Shown here one piece after another: positions 1 to 13,174 of a stretch of 64,000 nt of DNA. The notes beneath the pieces are model-generated. The model made no database searches, had not been told where the DNA came from, and worked only from the letters and a program-made list of their open reading frames with translations. The translations under genes were made by a program, and so were the position numbers. Every line of letters begins with the position of its first letter. Within the stretch, counting starts at the first letter, position 1. Source of the DNA: Gordionus sp. m RMFG-2023 (lineage: Eukaryota > Nematomorpha > Gordioida > Chordodea > Parachordodidae); assembly GCF_954871325.1 (NCBI RefSeq), contig NC_088777.1, positions 8,595,366 to 8,659,365 of the forward strand. The letters run 5' to 3'.

Positions 1-379
1 TCCTTTATTATTTTTTTTCTTTCTTTCTACATGAAAGGGACGAAGAGGAGAGGGAAGATGATGGTCCAATTCTCACAATAATAAATCGATAATTTCATTT
101 TTTTTCTTATTCAAACCTAATATACAGCGTATCGTTGGAGGTAAATGGGCAACTGTCCGCAAAATACTGATTCAATAGAGCCCTGTAACTGGTTGGACCT
201 ATTTGAAACAAGGTTACATTGCTGGGTTTGATAGGAGCTTCATTTTACATAAAGTATATTAATATATATATTATTTTATTTTTTTTAGCAATATTGAAAT
301 TATATTTTCTCCCGCGTTTGATTGGGGAGGAGGTACTGTGGTGATTTTATAGATGTGAGGGCATATTATACTACCCTAT

Positions 380-422
380 CTTACCCTGAATTCATAATTA
401 ACGCGAATTCGCGGCGAGGTAT
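380..422. repeat. MITE family B, half copy
   Basis: The sequence around TTACCCTGAATTCATAATTA followed by GCGAATTCGCGGCG matches one terminus of the small inverted-repeat family seen whole at 5975-6094 and 16014-16098. Only one end is present here. Confidence 0.45.
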
Positions 423-573
423 ATAAAAATTAATTTTTTCAAAAAATAAATAAAGGGGGTGTTGGTATATGAGAATATACTGATTAAAGAAGTCATTCTT
501 AAATAAATGACGACAAAATATAAAATAAAGAAAGAAAGAAAAAAGGAAGATCTGTGATATCAAGAATATAATC

Positions 574-579
574 TTTATT
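574..579 (-). terminator. poly(A) signal of the FN3 gene
   Basis: AATAAA on the minus strand lies about 54 bases past the TAA that ends the last FN3 exon. Position and sequence fit a canonical cleavage and polyadenylation signal. Confidence 0.5.
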
Positions 580-632
580 CCATTTCTAATCTAAATTTAG
601 AAGAAATTCATTAATAGATAATTAAAATTTTT

Positions 633-851
633 TTACAAACCAATGGCAAATGTGACGTATGGATCATGGAGGCTTTTGATCGTTTCATTCATCTCAGATC
701 TAAATACGGTACTTAATGTGGCGTTGTATGAGCACGCGCTATCAAAAATAGAACCTACGGATAGAATGGTATAATTTCGAACATTTCTGGGAATTTTGAA
801 GATATGGATGGGAACTGCAGTTGTTTGGCCATTCATGTACCATATTTTCAG
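633..851 (-). CDS. FN3 gene terminal exon
   Basis: Starts LKIWYMNGQTTAVPIHIF after acceptor TTTAATTTAG and ends with TAA. It supplies the second half of the last FN3 domain (NYTILSVGSIFDSACSYNAT) and a short tail, HDPYVTFAIGL. No transmembrane segment follows the domain; the short hydrophobic end is too small for a membrane span, so secretion is the simpler reading. Confidence 0.7.
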   Translation of the reverse strand: MKIWYMNGQTTAVPIHIFKIPRNVRNYTILSVGSIFDSACSYNATLSTVFRSEMNETIKSLHDPYVTFAIGL

Positions 852-3800
852 CTAAATTAAAAAAAATTTAAAGATGGGTAAGAAAATATTATATATGAAT
901 TTAGTAATTTTATTAATAGGATTTTTAAAATAAATTATTTAAAAGGGGTTATAAAAAATAATTATAATAAAATGAGTTATTAATTACTTTATCCTATTAT
1001 AAAAACCACTCTATCCAGTAAAAAAAATAAAATAACATCCTAGAATTTTCTGAAATAACAAATATTGTAAAAATTTTATAAAGTAAAGAATCGCTAAATC
1101 CAGACCGGGCTCAAAAGCCTCTTGAGATATTTTGAATTTTTTCAAAGATATTTTTGCAAATTTTAGATGAAATTACTCCTTTTTTGCCAAATGAACGTTT
1201 TCAAGTTTATAAAAGTTAACACAGCCTAACAAAATCCTCTTTTTTTACTTTCCATCATTGAAACAATTTTAATCTTCGAATTTTCCAAAGTTGTTAAAGT
1301 ATTTAGATACAAAAATATGGTATCTATTTAGATGCTTTGTAAGATACATTTTGATATATTTTTATTTAACGCTTTTTATTAAAAATAAAAAAATACTTAA
1401 ATGTAATATTCATTTTATTTCATATGAACATATAATTTAGATAGATATGTATTAAAAAATATTAAGACTAATATAAATAGAAAAATTTATATTATAAAAC
1501 TTGTATATAAAAAAATATATATAAATTAAATATTTTTTTTTTCCTTTTGAATTTATTTATCTCAATTCAAGATTGTAAGTAAAGAATATTTCTCTCATGT
1601 AAAGGAATATATAAATTTTTGCTTAGCCATGTCCCCCATTAATTATTTTAAAACAATACCATTGATGCATACATAAAATTATTTAATGCAAAATAGCTAT
1701 TCAGCTGACTTTTAATGAATAAATTATAAATTCAAGTAAAAAAAATTTTTTTTTTAAATAAATACTAGTGTTAAATGAGAATTAGTTCGAAAGAACGATA
1801 TAAATGGGGATATTGATATTTCATTATTTTTTTTAAACTATTATTTTCTAATTAAATATGAACAAAATATAAATATGTTTGTTTAGGTATATTTTCTGCT
1901 CTCATAATAAGAGTTTCTGCAAAAAAACATCGAACCCTGTATATAAGTGTCCTAGTTTTATTGTAATTTTTATAATATTAATTCATTTGTTAATGTAAAA
2001 TGTTAATCATGAAGATTGCAATTATAGAGAAAAAAAAGGATTTTATGATTATTATTTTTTTTCTCGGGAAAATTTCTTACAATATTATATTTTTATGCTT
2101 TTAGAATAAATAAAGAATTTGTATTAAAGTTTCAGAATATTATTCAGATCCGTTTATCAATTTCAGAATATTATTCAGATCTATTTATCAATTTCAGAGT
2201 ATTATTCAGATCCGTTTATTCAGTTTTTTTTAATAAGTAAAATAAAAATTGTAACTGTCGTTTTTAGACGATGTATCTGTATCTAGATCAATTTGAAAAG
2301 TATGTTAACAACTCTGGAATTATTCACTAAAAAAATTAATTGAAAAAAGCATAAAATAGTAAAAGAAAGATTTTACCCCCTAGCTCCATTTCAATCAAAA
2401 AAAGGACTTTAATTAAATAATAAATAATAGAAAATGACATAATTTTGAATATAAATCTTGAAATAATAAAATGATTTTAAAAACAAAAAAATTCGCAAGA
2501 TATATTCCCCCATCCCTTCCATAATGGAACTAATCTAAGACTTTATTTCCAATTTGTTGATGGGGGTTGGGGGGGGGGGGTTATTTCAAACCCTCACTCA
2601 TCTAAGTGGCAATCAATTCTGAAAATAATATGAATCATCGTAAAAAAAATTTTTTAATGGATAAGTTATCATTATTACTTCGTAATAAGTGGAATTGGAG
2701 CAAGAATATTTTTTCTTATCGTAACTAAGTTGATGTAAGGCGCTAGGAATCCAAAAAAAAGTGAGACTCGCTGGCGCCATAGAGGATACGTCGGCCGGAT
2801 CCCCGAGAGTCAACGAATCGACGCTAAATGGAGCTGATAATTATTATTATATTATATTATAATTTAAATTTAATATTATCAAGGTCATCTATTGACTTTA
2901 ATTTGTAGGGAGAAAATAAATGGAATTTGAAAACATATTTTTAGAATAAAAAATTACAATTAGAACATTCATCAATCATCATCAATCCATTTTTAAAATC
3001 ATCATAATACATTAAAAATATATAATTACGAGTGTAAATGGAAGTTGAATGAGCCTGAGTCAGGCTATTATTTTGATACACGTCGATATTTACGATGTAT
3101 TTTGTACAGGCGTCCAATTCGTGCAACCGATATGATGTCTCTTGACTTTCAAAGAATAAATATAAAATATATATAATATAACTTGAAAATTACTATATTT
3201 TATTTTATTTAACTTTCTTTCTTTTAAGTTACTTTGAGTACGAAATGAATAATATCATTAAAATTATTATGAACTTTTTAAAGAAGCGGTTCTCAAGGTT
3301 TTTCCCGTCAGATGAAACGTTCAAGAAATAAAATAGCGACGTTGGATAATAGAACTGAGTGGTAGTTCCATTCCAATCCACGAGGAATGAAGTAGAGCTC
3401 AAATCACGAATTAATAAAGGGTCCGACGATGGGCGTTTATTATCGGTAATAGTGTCGAGAGTCATATTATCTGGTTTGGCCATTGGCCAATTGATTTTGT
3501 TCAGAACTTTCGAAAAGGAGTAAAATATAGGAAATAGAAAACGTTAAAATAATATGTTATTTATACTAAAGCTAATCACTCTTAATTCTTAATTTATTTT
3601 ATTTCCTTTCTTTGTTTAATCCCTAACCCGGTAGCACAAATTCTTGAATTAAATATAATGAGTCAGACAATTAGTAGAAATTTTGTCAATTATTTTTGGG
3701 CTATAAATAGTAGTCTTTCGTAATCAATTGTTTCGATTTTTTAATTTGTAAGGGTGAAAATATTCAAATGGGAGTGATAGGAAAACATGGCGGCAAATAT

Positions 3801-6800
3801 TTTAATCAAAAGGGGAGGGCAATTAATGTATAATTTTTGAACGGGCCAAATCGGATTCTAACTATAATTTTAAAGGTGCGGGTGTATTTTCCCTAACTCA
3901 ATCAAGCTGTTGTCCTATGTATTAAAGACAATGTTTGATGATAATAAATATCAAAACGATGACATTCTTATTTAAAATTTCGGGTAAGATGCCTAATGAT
4001 TGATAATAATAAAAAATAAATTAAATTGTGATTCTGAGAATTAGATAAAATTGGGAATAAATATTGGTTGGTGCGAGGTTTAGTGCAACGGGAAAATTTT
4101 TATTCCAAAATTTAATTTGATAAATTTTTTTAAAAAAAAAGAATAAAATGAATGAATGGCGAAACAAATAAAATAAAACGTAATATTAAAAACTTTTTCC
4201 AATATCGATATATGCCGTTTTAAGACTCGATTTGGTTTCCATTTTATCCCAAAACCCACTAACGGTTTGAACGATTATTTTATTTTCACTAGCGTTCCAT
4301 TTTTCCCGAAATGATGTGAGATCTATTTAAAAAATAAACATCCATAGTTTTACATAATTGGCGAAAATCGGTTCATAAATGCGTGCGCAGAAAAAAAATC
4401 TACTAGGCCTTAAGGAATCACCACCCCCCCCCCCCGGTTTTCCCCATGGTTGAACTAACTTTTGTAATAAACCCTCGAAGCTCAGGTTTAGGCAAAAAAT
4501 TCGCTTACACCGGTTGTAATCGGATAAAAATCGTTAGATTTTTCAACACTTATTATCAGAAGATAGCTGTTTGTAAATTCATTATTAACTAAACATAGAT
4601 TTTTGGTTTTATTAATCTAAGACTAAATTCATGGTTGGACACAATTTCAGTCGATCAATTTACAAGATCTTTTAAATTGAGTAAATTTATATTGCTGCAT
4701 ATCGTGATTGGAGTTAAAGATTGAATATCATTAATAACTAAATATTGATCTCATCAAAAGATTTAATAAACTCGATTAGCTGTTAAAATCGCTCTGCATC
4801 GTGTCCACAACTAATAAAGCCTGAAAAGAATAATCGTCCAATAGAAAATTAGATAAATCAAGTGATTGTATCTACTTCCCTTCCCGGCATTTTAAAGTTC
4901 AAGGGTACTTTCCTTTAATTCAAAAGAAAGGAAATGAAACGTATACACAATCTATTCTATATCCTGGTAAAAAAAACCAAATGAAATTTATACCGTTATA
5001 AATATTTTAAAAATTTCGAAATAAAAATTAATAAAATCGTCGCTCGAAGCACAGTAAAACTTGTCTAATTTGAGCTTTTGCTAATTAGGGTAAAACTCCC
5101 TTAATTTGAAGAAAATTTTGAGTTCCAATCAAATTCCTATTAACTATTCTAAATCCTGATAAATTGGGCAACTGTATAAGTCAGGAATCTTAATCCCAAT
5201 GGTGCCCAAATAGGTTTTACTGAATATTTAAAATAAAATAAAACTATAAGTACGAATGATCATAAAAAATATTTTTCGGTTGGAAACATCCATTTTAGAT
5301 GATTAAATAAACACCATGATCACTAATCGAAAATAGAACCTCAAAAAATGATCAAATATTTCAACATTCGATTCGATCCAATCGAAATGAACAATAGAAC
5401 GATATTAACAAAAGATCAAATCCCAATTTAAATAACCATAAAATTTAAAGGTTTTGTTGATTAAAAAAAATAATTAAAGAAAAATATACGATTATTTAAA
5501 ATTCGATTCGAATAATCAATTATTCGCATTTAACGAATACCGGTTGGCAGCTGATTCCATTCCTAAGGTATGTTTGGATAACCGATTATTTGAAAGTTTA
5601 TTTAAAAAAATAAAATCTTTTATCTCTAAAGTCAAAATGAGAGTTTGAAAAAAAAATTTTCAAAAATTTTTTACCTAAAAAAATGACAAATATTTTTCTA
5701 TAATTTTTATGCATTAGAAAATCTTTCAAAACGAAACTAACAATAATAATTTTTCAAACTCTACACAAAATCAAATTTATATTTAAAATAAATTTTATTG
5801 GTCGACTCAAAATAGCATTAATTGTACAATGCAAGTAAATGTAATTTCGTGAACCATCTTTAGTGTGCCCATCATATATCTAAACCAGCGCGAAAATATT
5901 AAACACTTATTAATTATTTTCTAATTCTAACATGGCAAGTTAGGCTAACTATTAAAATAAATTAGAATCGGTTTTACCCTGCATTCACGGTTAGCGCGAA
6001 ATTCGCGGCAAAGTATGCAAAATATGTTATATATAATAATTTTAACAGTCATTTTTGTAACTTAGCCGTGAATTTAACTATGAATGCAGGGTTACCGGTA
6101 AAAAATCATTAATAGAAATCCCCCCTTCTTCTTTTTTGTTAAAATTAGTGATCTGTATTGGGCCTAATTTTTCAAGCCCGGCCCGGCCCGAAACTTTTTT
6201 TAAAAAATTTTGCCGGCCAGGCCCGAACCCGAATTTTTTTTAAAAAAGTTTTGCCGGCCCGGCCCGTTTATTTAAATAGAGAAATTAATTTTTATGATTA
6301 CTCAAAATAAAAGACATATGTTATATGTCGTTTAGTTTCAATAAATAAATTCAAATATTTTTATTTTACATAAAAAACTCAATAAAAAAATTGATAAATT
6401 TAGATATATTTAAAAAAATTTCCAAGGTCCTACCCGACCCGGCCCGAATTTTTTTAAAAAATATTAGGCCCGGCCCGGCCCAAACCCGATTATTTTTTAA
6501 AAAAATAGGCCCGAGCCCGGCCCGAAGCCAGTCCGGCCCGGCCTAACTTTGCAGATCTCTAGTTAAAATATCAATTGCCCGATTACTCGAACGATGACAT
6601 TATTATGGCGCAACTAACCTATGTTGTGAGACAGGAGATGAGTGTCAGCTATAAAAGGAGGCCTCCCGGGAATCGTAATTTTAAAGGCATCAAAGAGGGA
6701 CGGTTGTAACGGTGGCTCCCAATTAATAAGGAGATTTGAATCGTTGGTCAAGTTGTATGACGAGATCGTAGGTGCGATGGGCCCTAAATTCCGATTAATT

Positions 6801-9800
6801 TTTTAGGAAAAAAATTAAAAAATATTATTCATTCATTCATTTCCTCAAAATAACATTTATAGAAATCAAAGACCTGCATGGCCTACCGTAGCGGACCTTA
6901 AAATAATGCTAAATCAGGGTAGGGCTTAAAAATAAAATTCTAAACCTAAATTTCCTCTTCCTTTTATTTTTTTTTACAAAATACGTGGAACATTTATAAT
7001 TCATTTACTGCTTTCATATCTTCAATTTCCACCCTTTGAAATAATTTACGAAATACGGAAAAGAATCATCTGAAATTCGACCTTTGCAAGATCTTTGATA
7101 TAAATATTTTAAACTTAAACGAGACTCGAATACTATTAATTTATCTATTTCTCCATTTCCCGTTCCCTTTAAGGATTAAGGTTTCCGATAAAGATTACAA
7201 ATTAAAATCAGATAAAATTTATTTATATTAAACATGTGTTAGGGATTATGGTACATTACTAAGAAAGAGATCATTATCATTTTAATTTAATAAATAATTT
7301 AAAGATAAATACAAAATTTTCATTTTTTTTAATTTAAGTTTATAAATTAAAATATATAAAATTCTAGAGTTATCACGTTAAATCTGCAGGCGTAACATTT
7401 CAAAAATAAATAAAATAATACAAAATGCATTAAGGATCTTATCTTTCTGACCTCTTCCTAAAACCCCGATTTTAGGTCACTCGCTTTGATTATTATATTG
7501 ATCCATCTACATTTTAATGGGAAGGAATTTAGGTATATTTTTATATGACAGGGGAATTTTTTAAATAAACACATTTACCAACTTGTAGTTCACCTTAGGA
7601 GCCACAAATGAATTGGGTTACCCTCTGAAGTAGAGAGATATGCCGGTATTCTATTTATTCAGTCACCCCCCCCCTACTAATTGAAGGCGCTTATAAATAC
7701 CCCGACTAAATCACAGCGAATATTGAAGAAAGGGCAATCAATCTATAAACAAAAAAGTGTTCTCGCTGTTGTGTTTTTATAAATCTATATTCATTTATAA
7801 GATTAAGCCTGCCATTTTATTAATTGTATTTTGTTTATATTTAATTAATTATTTGATTTTTGAAAAAAAAGGAGGGAGATTTCATTACATAAAATTCCTC
7901 GCTATATTTAATGAATAAGATGACCATCATGAAGTGTTATATTAATAATATTATGATCGTATAACCAATATCCATTACATTGTAATTTATAGCATTCATA
8001 ATGAACATTGAAAATTGTATGATTATTATATTATTCGCGATCAGAAGACTTGAAATTAAAAAGATACTCGAAGTAATTTAGATTCTAAATTAAGGGTATC
8101 GCCATTAGCGGCAATCTACACTTATATATTTTTTTAAAAAAATAAATCTGTAATACAGTTAAAAACGGCATTAGCGTTTATGAAAATGTTACAGCGAAGG
8201 AAGGATTGAAAAATTTGGAATTATGTGAAAATATCGCAATGTTATCACTGCTACGAAATTATCACTGTTCATGATGCTATATACTGCTCTTTAGGATCAA
8301 AATGGTGGAGAAGAAGCCGCTATATTAGGCAGATATTTTTGGGAAGAAATTAAATTTCTGTAAAAATTATTTATCCGTGACTACTATATTATATATATGC
8401 TGCTTCACTGGTATTCTCCGGATAAAAAAAAATTAAATTTATAATATTATTCAACTTAGTAAATCTTTTTTTTTGAAGGAATTATTCCATTTCCATGTTA
8501 TCTGCATGATAATTTTTATATAAATTATTATTATATTCTAATAGGAGAAATATAAAATTTGAGGTATTACAAGCGAATTGTAATAGCCGATGGAAATTAC
8601 GATAAAATATTAAAATAATATTTTCTATTTTTATGCATTAAAAATGAAAATAAGCCAAAAAAAATCATTTTCGCCACTTTATTTTAGTCAAATTAAAATA
8701 TTTTACTATAGGTGCCAAATTGTGATATCACATTTTTTAGTGTTGTTAAACGGGTAACCTTAATCAAAAATATTACTCAAGCATCAAGATTTTGTTAATA
8801 GATGTAGATGTTCAAACCTTTCTGCTATCTATGAGCAAAATCTCTAGGCTTTGTAATATTTTTTGGGCAAAATATTAAGTTATACGTTTTTTAGAAATCG
8901 AGCTGTTTAAGAACACTACACATAACCTAATAATTATTAATATAAAAAAATTGAGATTGTTGAGAATGTAAAGTTGATTTCTAATTCTAACGAATCGTTT
9001 TATATATATATATATATTAATCTTTGCAATAATAAAGATAATGTGAAAACTTTTATTTTATTTACCCTAGTAGAAACAAAAAAAAGTTGTGATAACGAAT
9101 ACTGCTTCTTTTAAAATCATTGCGTTTAGTATAGTAATAATGTGACACTCCTCGCCCTCCCCTATCTCACCTATTGAATATTTAAACTAAAAATTTCATA
9201 ATAATTTAGATAATTTTTTACAAAAAAAACAATGAAACTTGTCATTTATATTTAAAAATCGCAAAAAAACATTTTTTTTTTTTAAAAATTTAAAAAACAC
9301 AATTCATTTGTAATGTAATAGTATAACTAACAATAAATAAAAAGTGATTTCTTTCTCTTAACAATATCAAATTTAATAATTAATGATTCATTGTCAATGA
9401 GACAAGTGTCATCCATCCATTAGCACACGTTTTAATAAAATAAAACTAGTAAGTAAAAAAAATTTTTTAAATACGTCCTTGGAAAAGTGAAGTATAATAT
9501 ATATTTTTGCATTAGTGAAAATTGAATATATTCGGCTCTTTTGTTCACTAAAAACATCATAAGGAAAGTTCTGCTATTAAATCAATTGACAATGGTTAAT
9601 GGAGGTTGCAGTCAATGACATTAATACTAACCTAAAGCGATGAATCATTTATTAAAAGCGTAGTATATGAAGCCAGCCAGTGGATGGACATATATTTGCC
9701 AAATCTCTTTACATAATATTATTTTTGTTAATCGGGTCGTTTATAGAAATTAACCCAAATCAGCGCTTTTTAACAACACTAAGCCTAACACTGCATTCAA

Positions 9801-12036
9801 AGTTAGCGCTATAGTTGTAAGCAAGAATAACGAATTATTTTATTCGATCCCTATACCCATATTCAATAAAAAATAGTATCTCGTGAAAGTCGTGGGATAA
9901 ATTTTGAATCAAACCCCGTTTTAGATATAAAAAAAAATTAATATATTTAGGTTAATTACAATGGGCAATAAAACCATAATAATAATTATTTTATCTGACC
10001 AAAATAGGATTGGGAATTGTTCTTTAAGGCTAATTAATATATTTGGTATGAAATGTATCGAAAAGTTTTACCCTACCTTCCTCAAATCTTACCCCATACT
10101 ATTTTTTTTTGTTTGAAATGGGGAAGGGGGGATGGATAATTCGTATTTAATAAAAAGCAGTATGATCAATTATTGTGATTATCATAAAAAGATTCTTCAT
10201 TTCCCTTTCTAAAAAGAAGAAAATTAAAACTTTCAATTTCTATCTCTTTTATCCTAAGATACATAAAAACAAAAAACTTCAAATAAAGTTTACATTACTA
10301 TATAAAATATAAAAAATTTATTAAAATATTTATTGTTAATTAGTTTTTATTAAAATTATCTATTATCTATCTATATATTTTTTTTTCTAAAATATTTAGG
10401 TCAACAAATATTTTCTTTTACAAAAAAATATTAAATATTATAAGTTTTCTTCCTTTACAATATATATTTTTTTTAGAAAATGAAATTAATATAGATAAAG
10501 TTCAAAAAGTATCTTTGTATAAGGTTTATTAGAAGGTGTGCTTCATCGGGTGGTAAAATTTCAAGATCTCCATTTTTTAGTGTGTCATGGTTGAAAGATA
10601 ATATTATTCATATTAACCCCCTCTCCCACCACCACCCCCCTTGTTATCTAAGAAAAAAATGACTCGATTTCTTCAATTTCTGAGTGTATATTTATGAAAA
10701 ATGTCCGTATTGGAATATGGAGTCTCTTTCGCGATATTTATATTTTCAAAAATCTGATTTGACCGGAAATGTATTCCAGCGCGTTCTAATTTTTAAATCA
10801 TATCGATTTTTTATGTAAAATTAAAAATATATATGGCTAAAATTTTTAGGGGTATGTAACTCGACGCTAGTGTTGTTAAACGTCCGATTTTTTTTAAAAA
10901 AAACGACCCGAATAAGATTTCAGCCCAAAATAATACTAAGTAAACCTCGAAATTTGGTAAAATAGAAGTCTCCAAACCTTCCTGCAATCTATGAGGAGAA
11001 TCTCCAGGATTACGTAATAATAAATCTGGCAGTTTATCGGATTTGTTTAAAATAGCCATCAGTAAATGGCTACCTCAATACGAACATGTATAATGCATCT
11101 CGAGAAATTTTGTTTTTTTATAAAAAAAACAAGAAACATTTTTATTGACCTATTAAATTATGTCTTCTAATTTAAATGTATCATTTCATTTAATCGTAAT
11201 TCAATGGTGGCGCGTGGAAACAGGATATATTTCGTGTAGTACATTGTAAATTTTTTTTTTTACAAATCAATAATTTGAATAATAAATACAATATAATATG
11301 GCATTGCAATTCACCCGTAATGATCGCCTTACATAATATATTTTATATTGATTATATCATCATCATATCTATTATGAATTTGCGTAAATTATCTATGGTC
11401 TTTTAAATTAAGATTAATTTTTTAGGGACATTCTCCCATTTTTTTTAATAAAGGAAGATTATTCTTATCTTTAAGAATATGGTTACCTACTTATCACGTT
11501 GTGTTGGGCGATCCTATATATACCAAAAAATATTTGTAATTAAATTATTGAATCTTGCAAATTTTTTTAAGACATAATTAATAATTTCCTTCCAAATTGT
11601 GAATCTCACATTTACTTGTATAATATTTATTTAATCTATGGTTTATTTTATATTCCTGTAAACATTTTCACCCATAATTTTAATTATTAAAAAGTAGAAT
11701 CAGATTCTGCTAGTCTTATAGTGCTTACAAGACGTTCGTTTTGCAGTATTTTTAATCATTTCAAATGTTATCCATATTATTGATAAATGTTTTAATTATG
11801 CGTTTTTTTTAATATTTGAAAATTACTACACCCATTTAATCAACGAAGCCATTTATAGAAGAAAAAAAAAGAACGTTAAACGCTTCTACTATCTAAACAT
11901 TATTAAGGTAATTACTACCGATAGGTTTATTGTAATAAATTACCCATTCTCACCTTAACTCTAGCTAGCCGCTATTCCGAGGAAAACATTAAACATGTAA
12001 GTTTGATCATCCTTGGCTTAAGCCGCTCCTCCGAAT

Positions 12037-12076
<40 letters not shown>

Positions 12077-13135
12077 AGAGAAAGAAAGAAAGAAAGAAGA
12101 AGAAAGAAAGAAAGAAAGTTTTTATTCTGCGGTAACTTATATTTTGACCAATCAAAGTTCATTTTTGCGAATTTTTAAAAAAAAGAGCTGTCTGAGCATT
12201 CGTACTTTCATAAACCTCTCCTTATAGTTTGTAGGTATCAGCAACTCGTCATTAAAATAGGGTGGGGGGAGGGAGTAACACAGGGTGGCACACATTTAGT
12301 CAAAATACATATTCCGTATCTATTAGAAAAAATTATAATTTTTTTATAAAACACTAAATTTTGGGATTTTTTATATAAAATGTTCATATAGCTTTTAATA
12401 TGAGATTAATAACCTTTCTTAAAAAAATTGATAAAAGAAAAAATTATCCTTATCTTTTTTTTATTCTAATATTGAGTTTGTTTTTTATTTTTCAAAATAT
12501 ATTTTTAAATTTAAATAAAGATAAAAAGCTTTATCGTCTATTTAGTTTTGATTTATAAAATAAAAAGGCTTATCCCCCAGAATTAAATAATGTTCGAGTG
12601 TTTTAATCCATTCCGCCCATTTCATTTTTTTTAGAAAATTTTCCAGCTTTTAACTTTTCACCGGTCTTAACTTTAAGTGAGTTTATATAATGTAATCATA
12701 TTATTTAATCATATTCACGACTAATTGAAGATTTTAGCCAAAAGTAAAATCATACTTGGAGATTTTTGTAACATATGATAGAAAGGTTTTGACATCTATT
12801 GGCAAAATTTCGAGGTTTCTAAAAATCGGATAAATAGAGCAATTTAGCAACACTATATAGGAGTTATTAAAAAATAAGTGCGATAGACATAACAACATTT
12901 TGGCCCAGTCGGTTCGGTTCAGATTCGGATAAAAATAACGGTTCAAGGTTAAGGTTCGGTTCGCCAAAAATAAAAATATCGATTAGGTTCGAACCTCTAA
13001 AAACCGGTTTGAACACTTTTGTATTCAAATCTACATTCGAATTATGTATTTTTTTTATTTCTTAATTAAAATAAAAAAACACATACATATAAAAACCTTC
13101 ATTTTTATTAATTGCACATTATAAAATAATATTTA

Positions 13136-13174
<39 letters not shown>

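Larger units (their letters stand above)
1..632. other. AT-rich flank downstream of the FN3 gene
   Basis: No coding exon seen. It holds the 3' end of the minus-strand FN3 gene (poly(A) signal) and a half copy of a short inverted-repeat MITE near 380-422. The rest is AT-rich sequence with no recognisable signal. Confidence 0.5.

Noticed and set aside
10811-11059. 82-codon open frame on the minus strand
   Set aside because: It lies inside a MITE family A copy; other copies do not keep the frame.
12734-12967. 77-codon minus-strand frame
   Set aside because: Made of a MITE fragment plus GGTTCGG repeat sequence.
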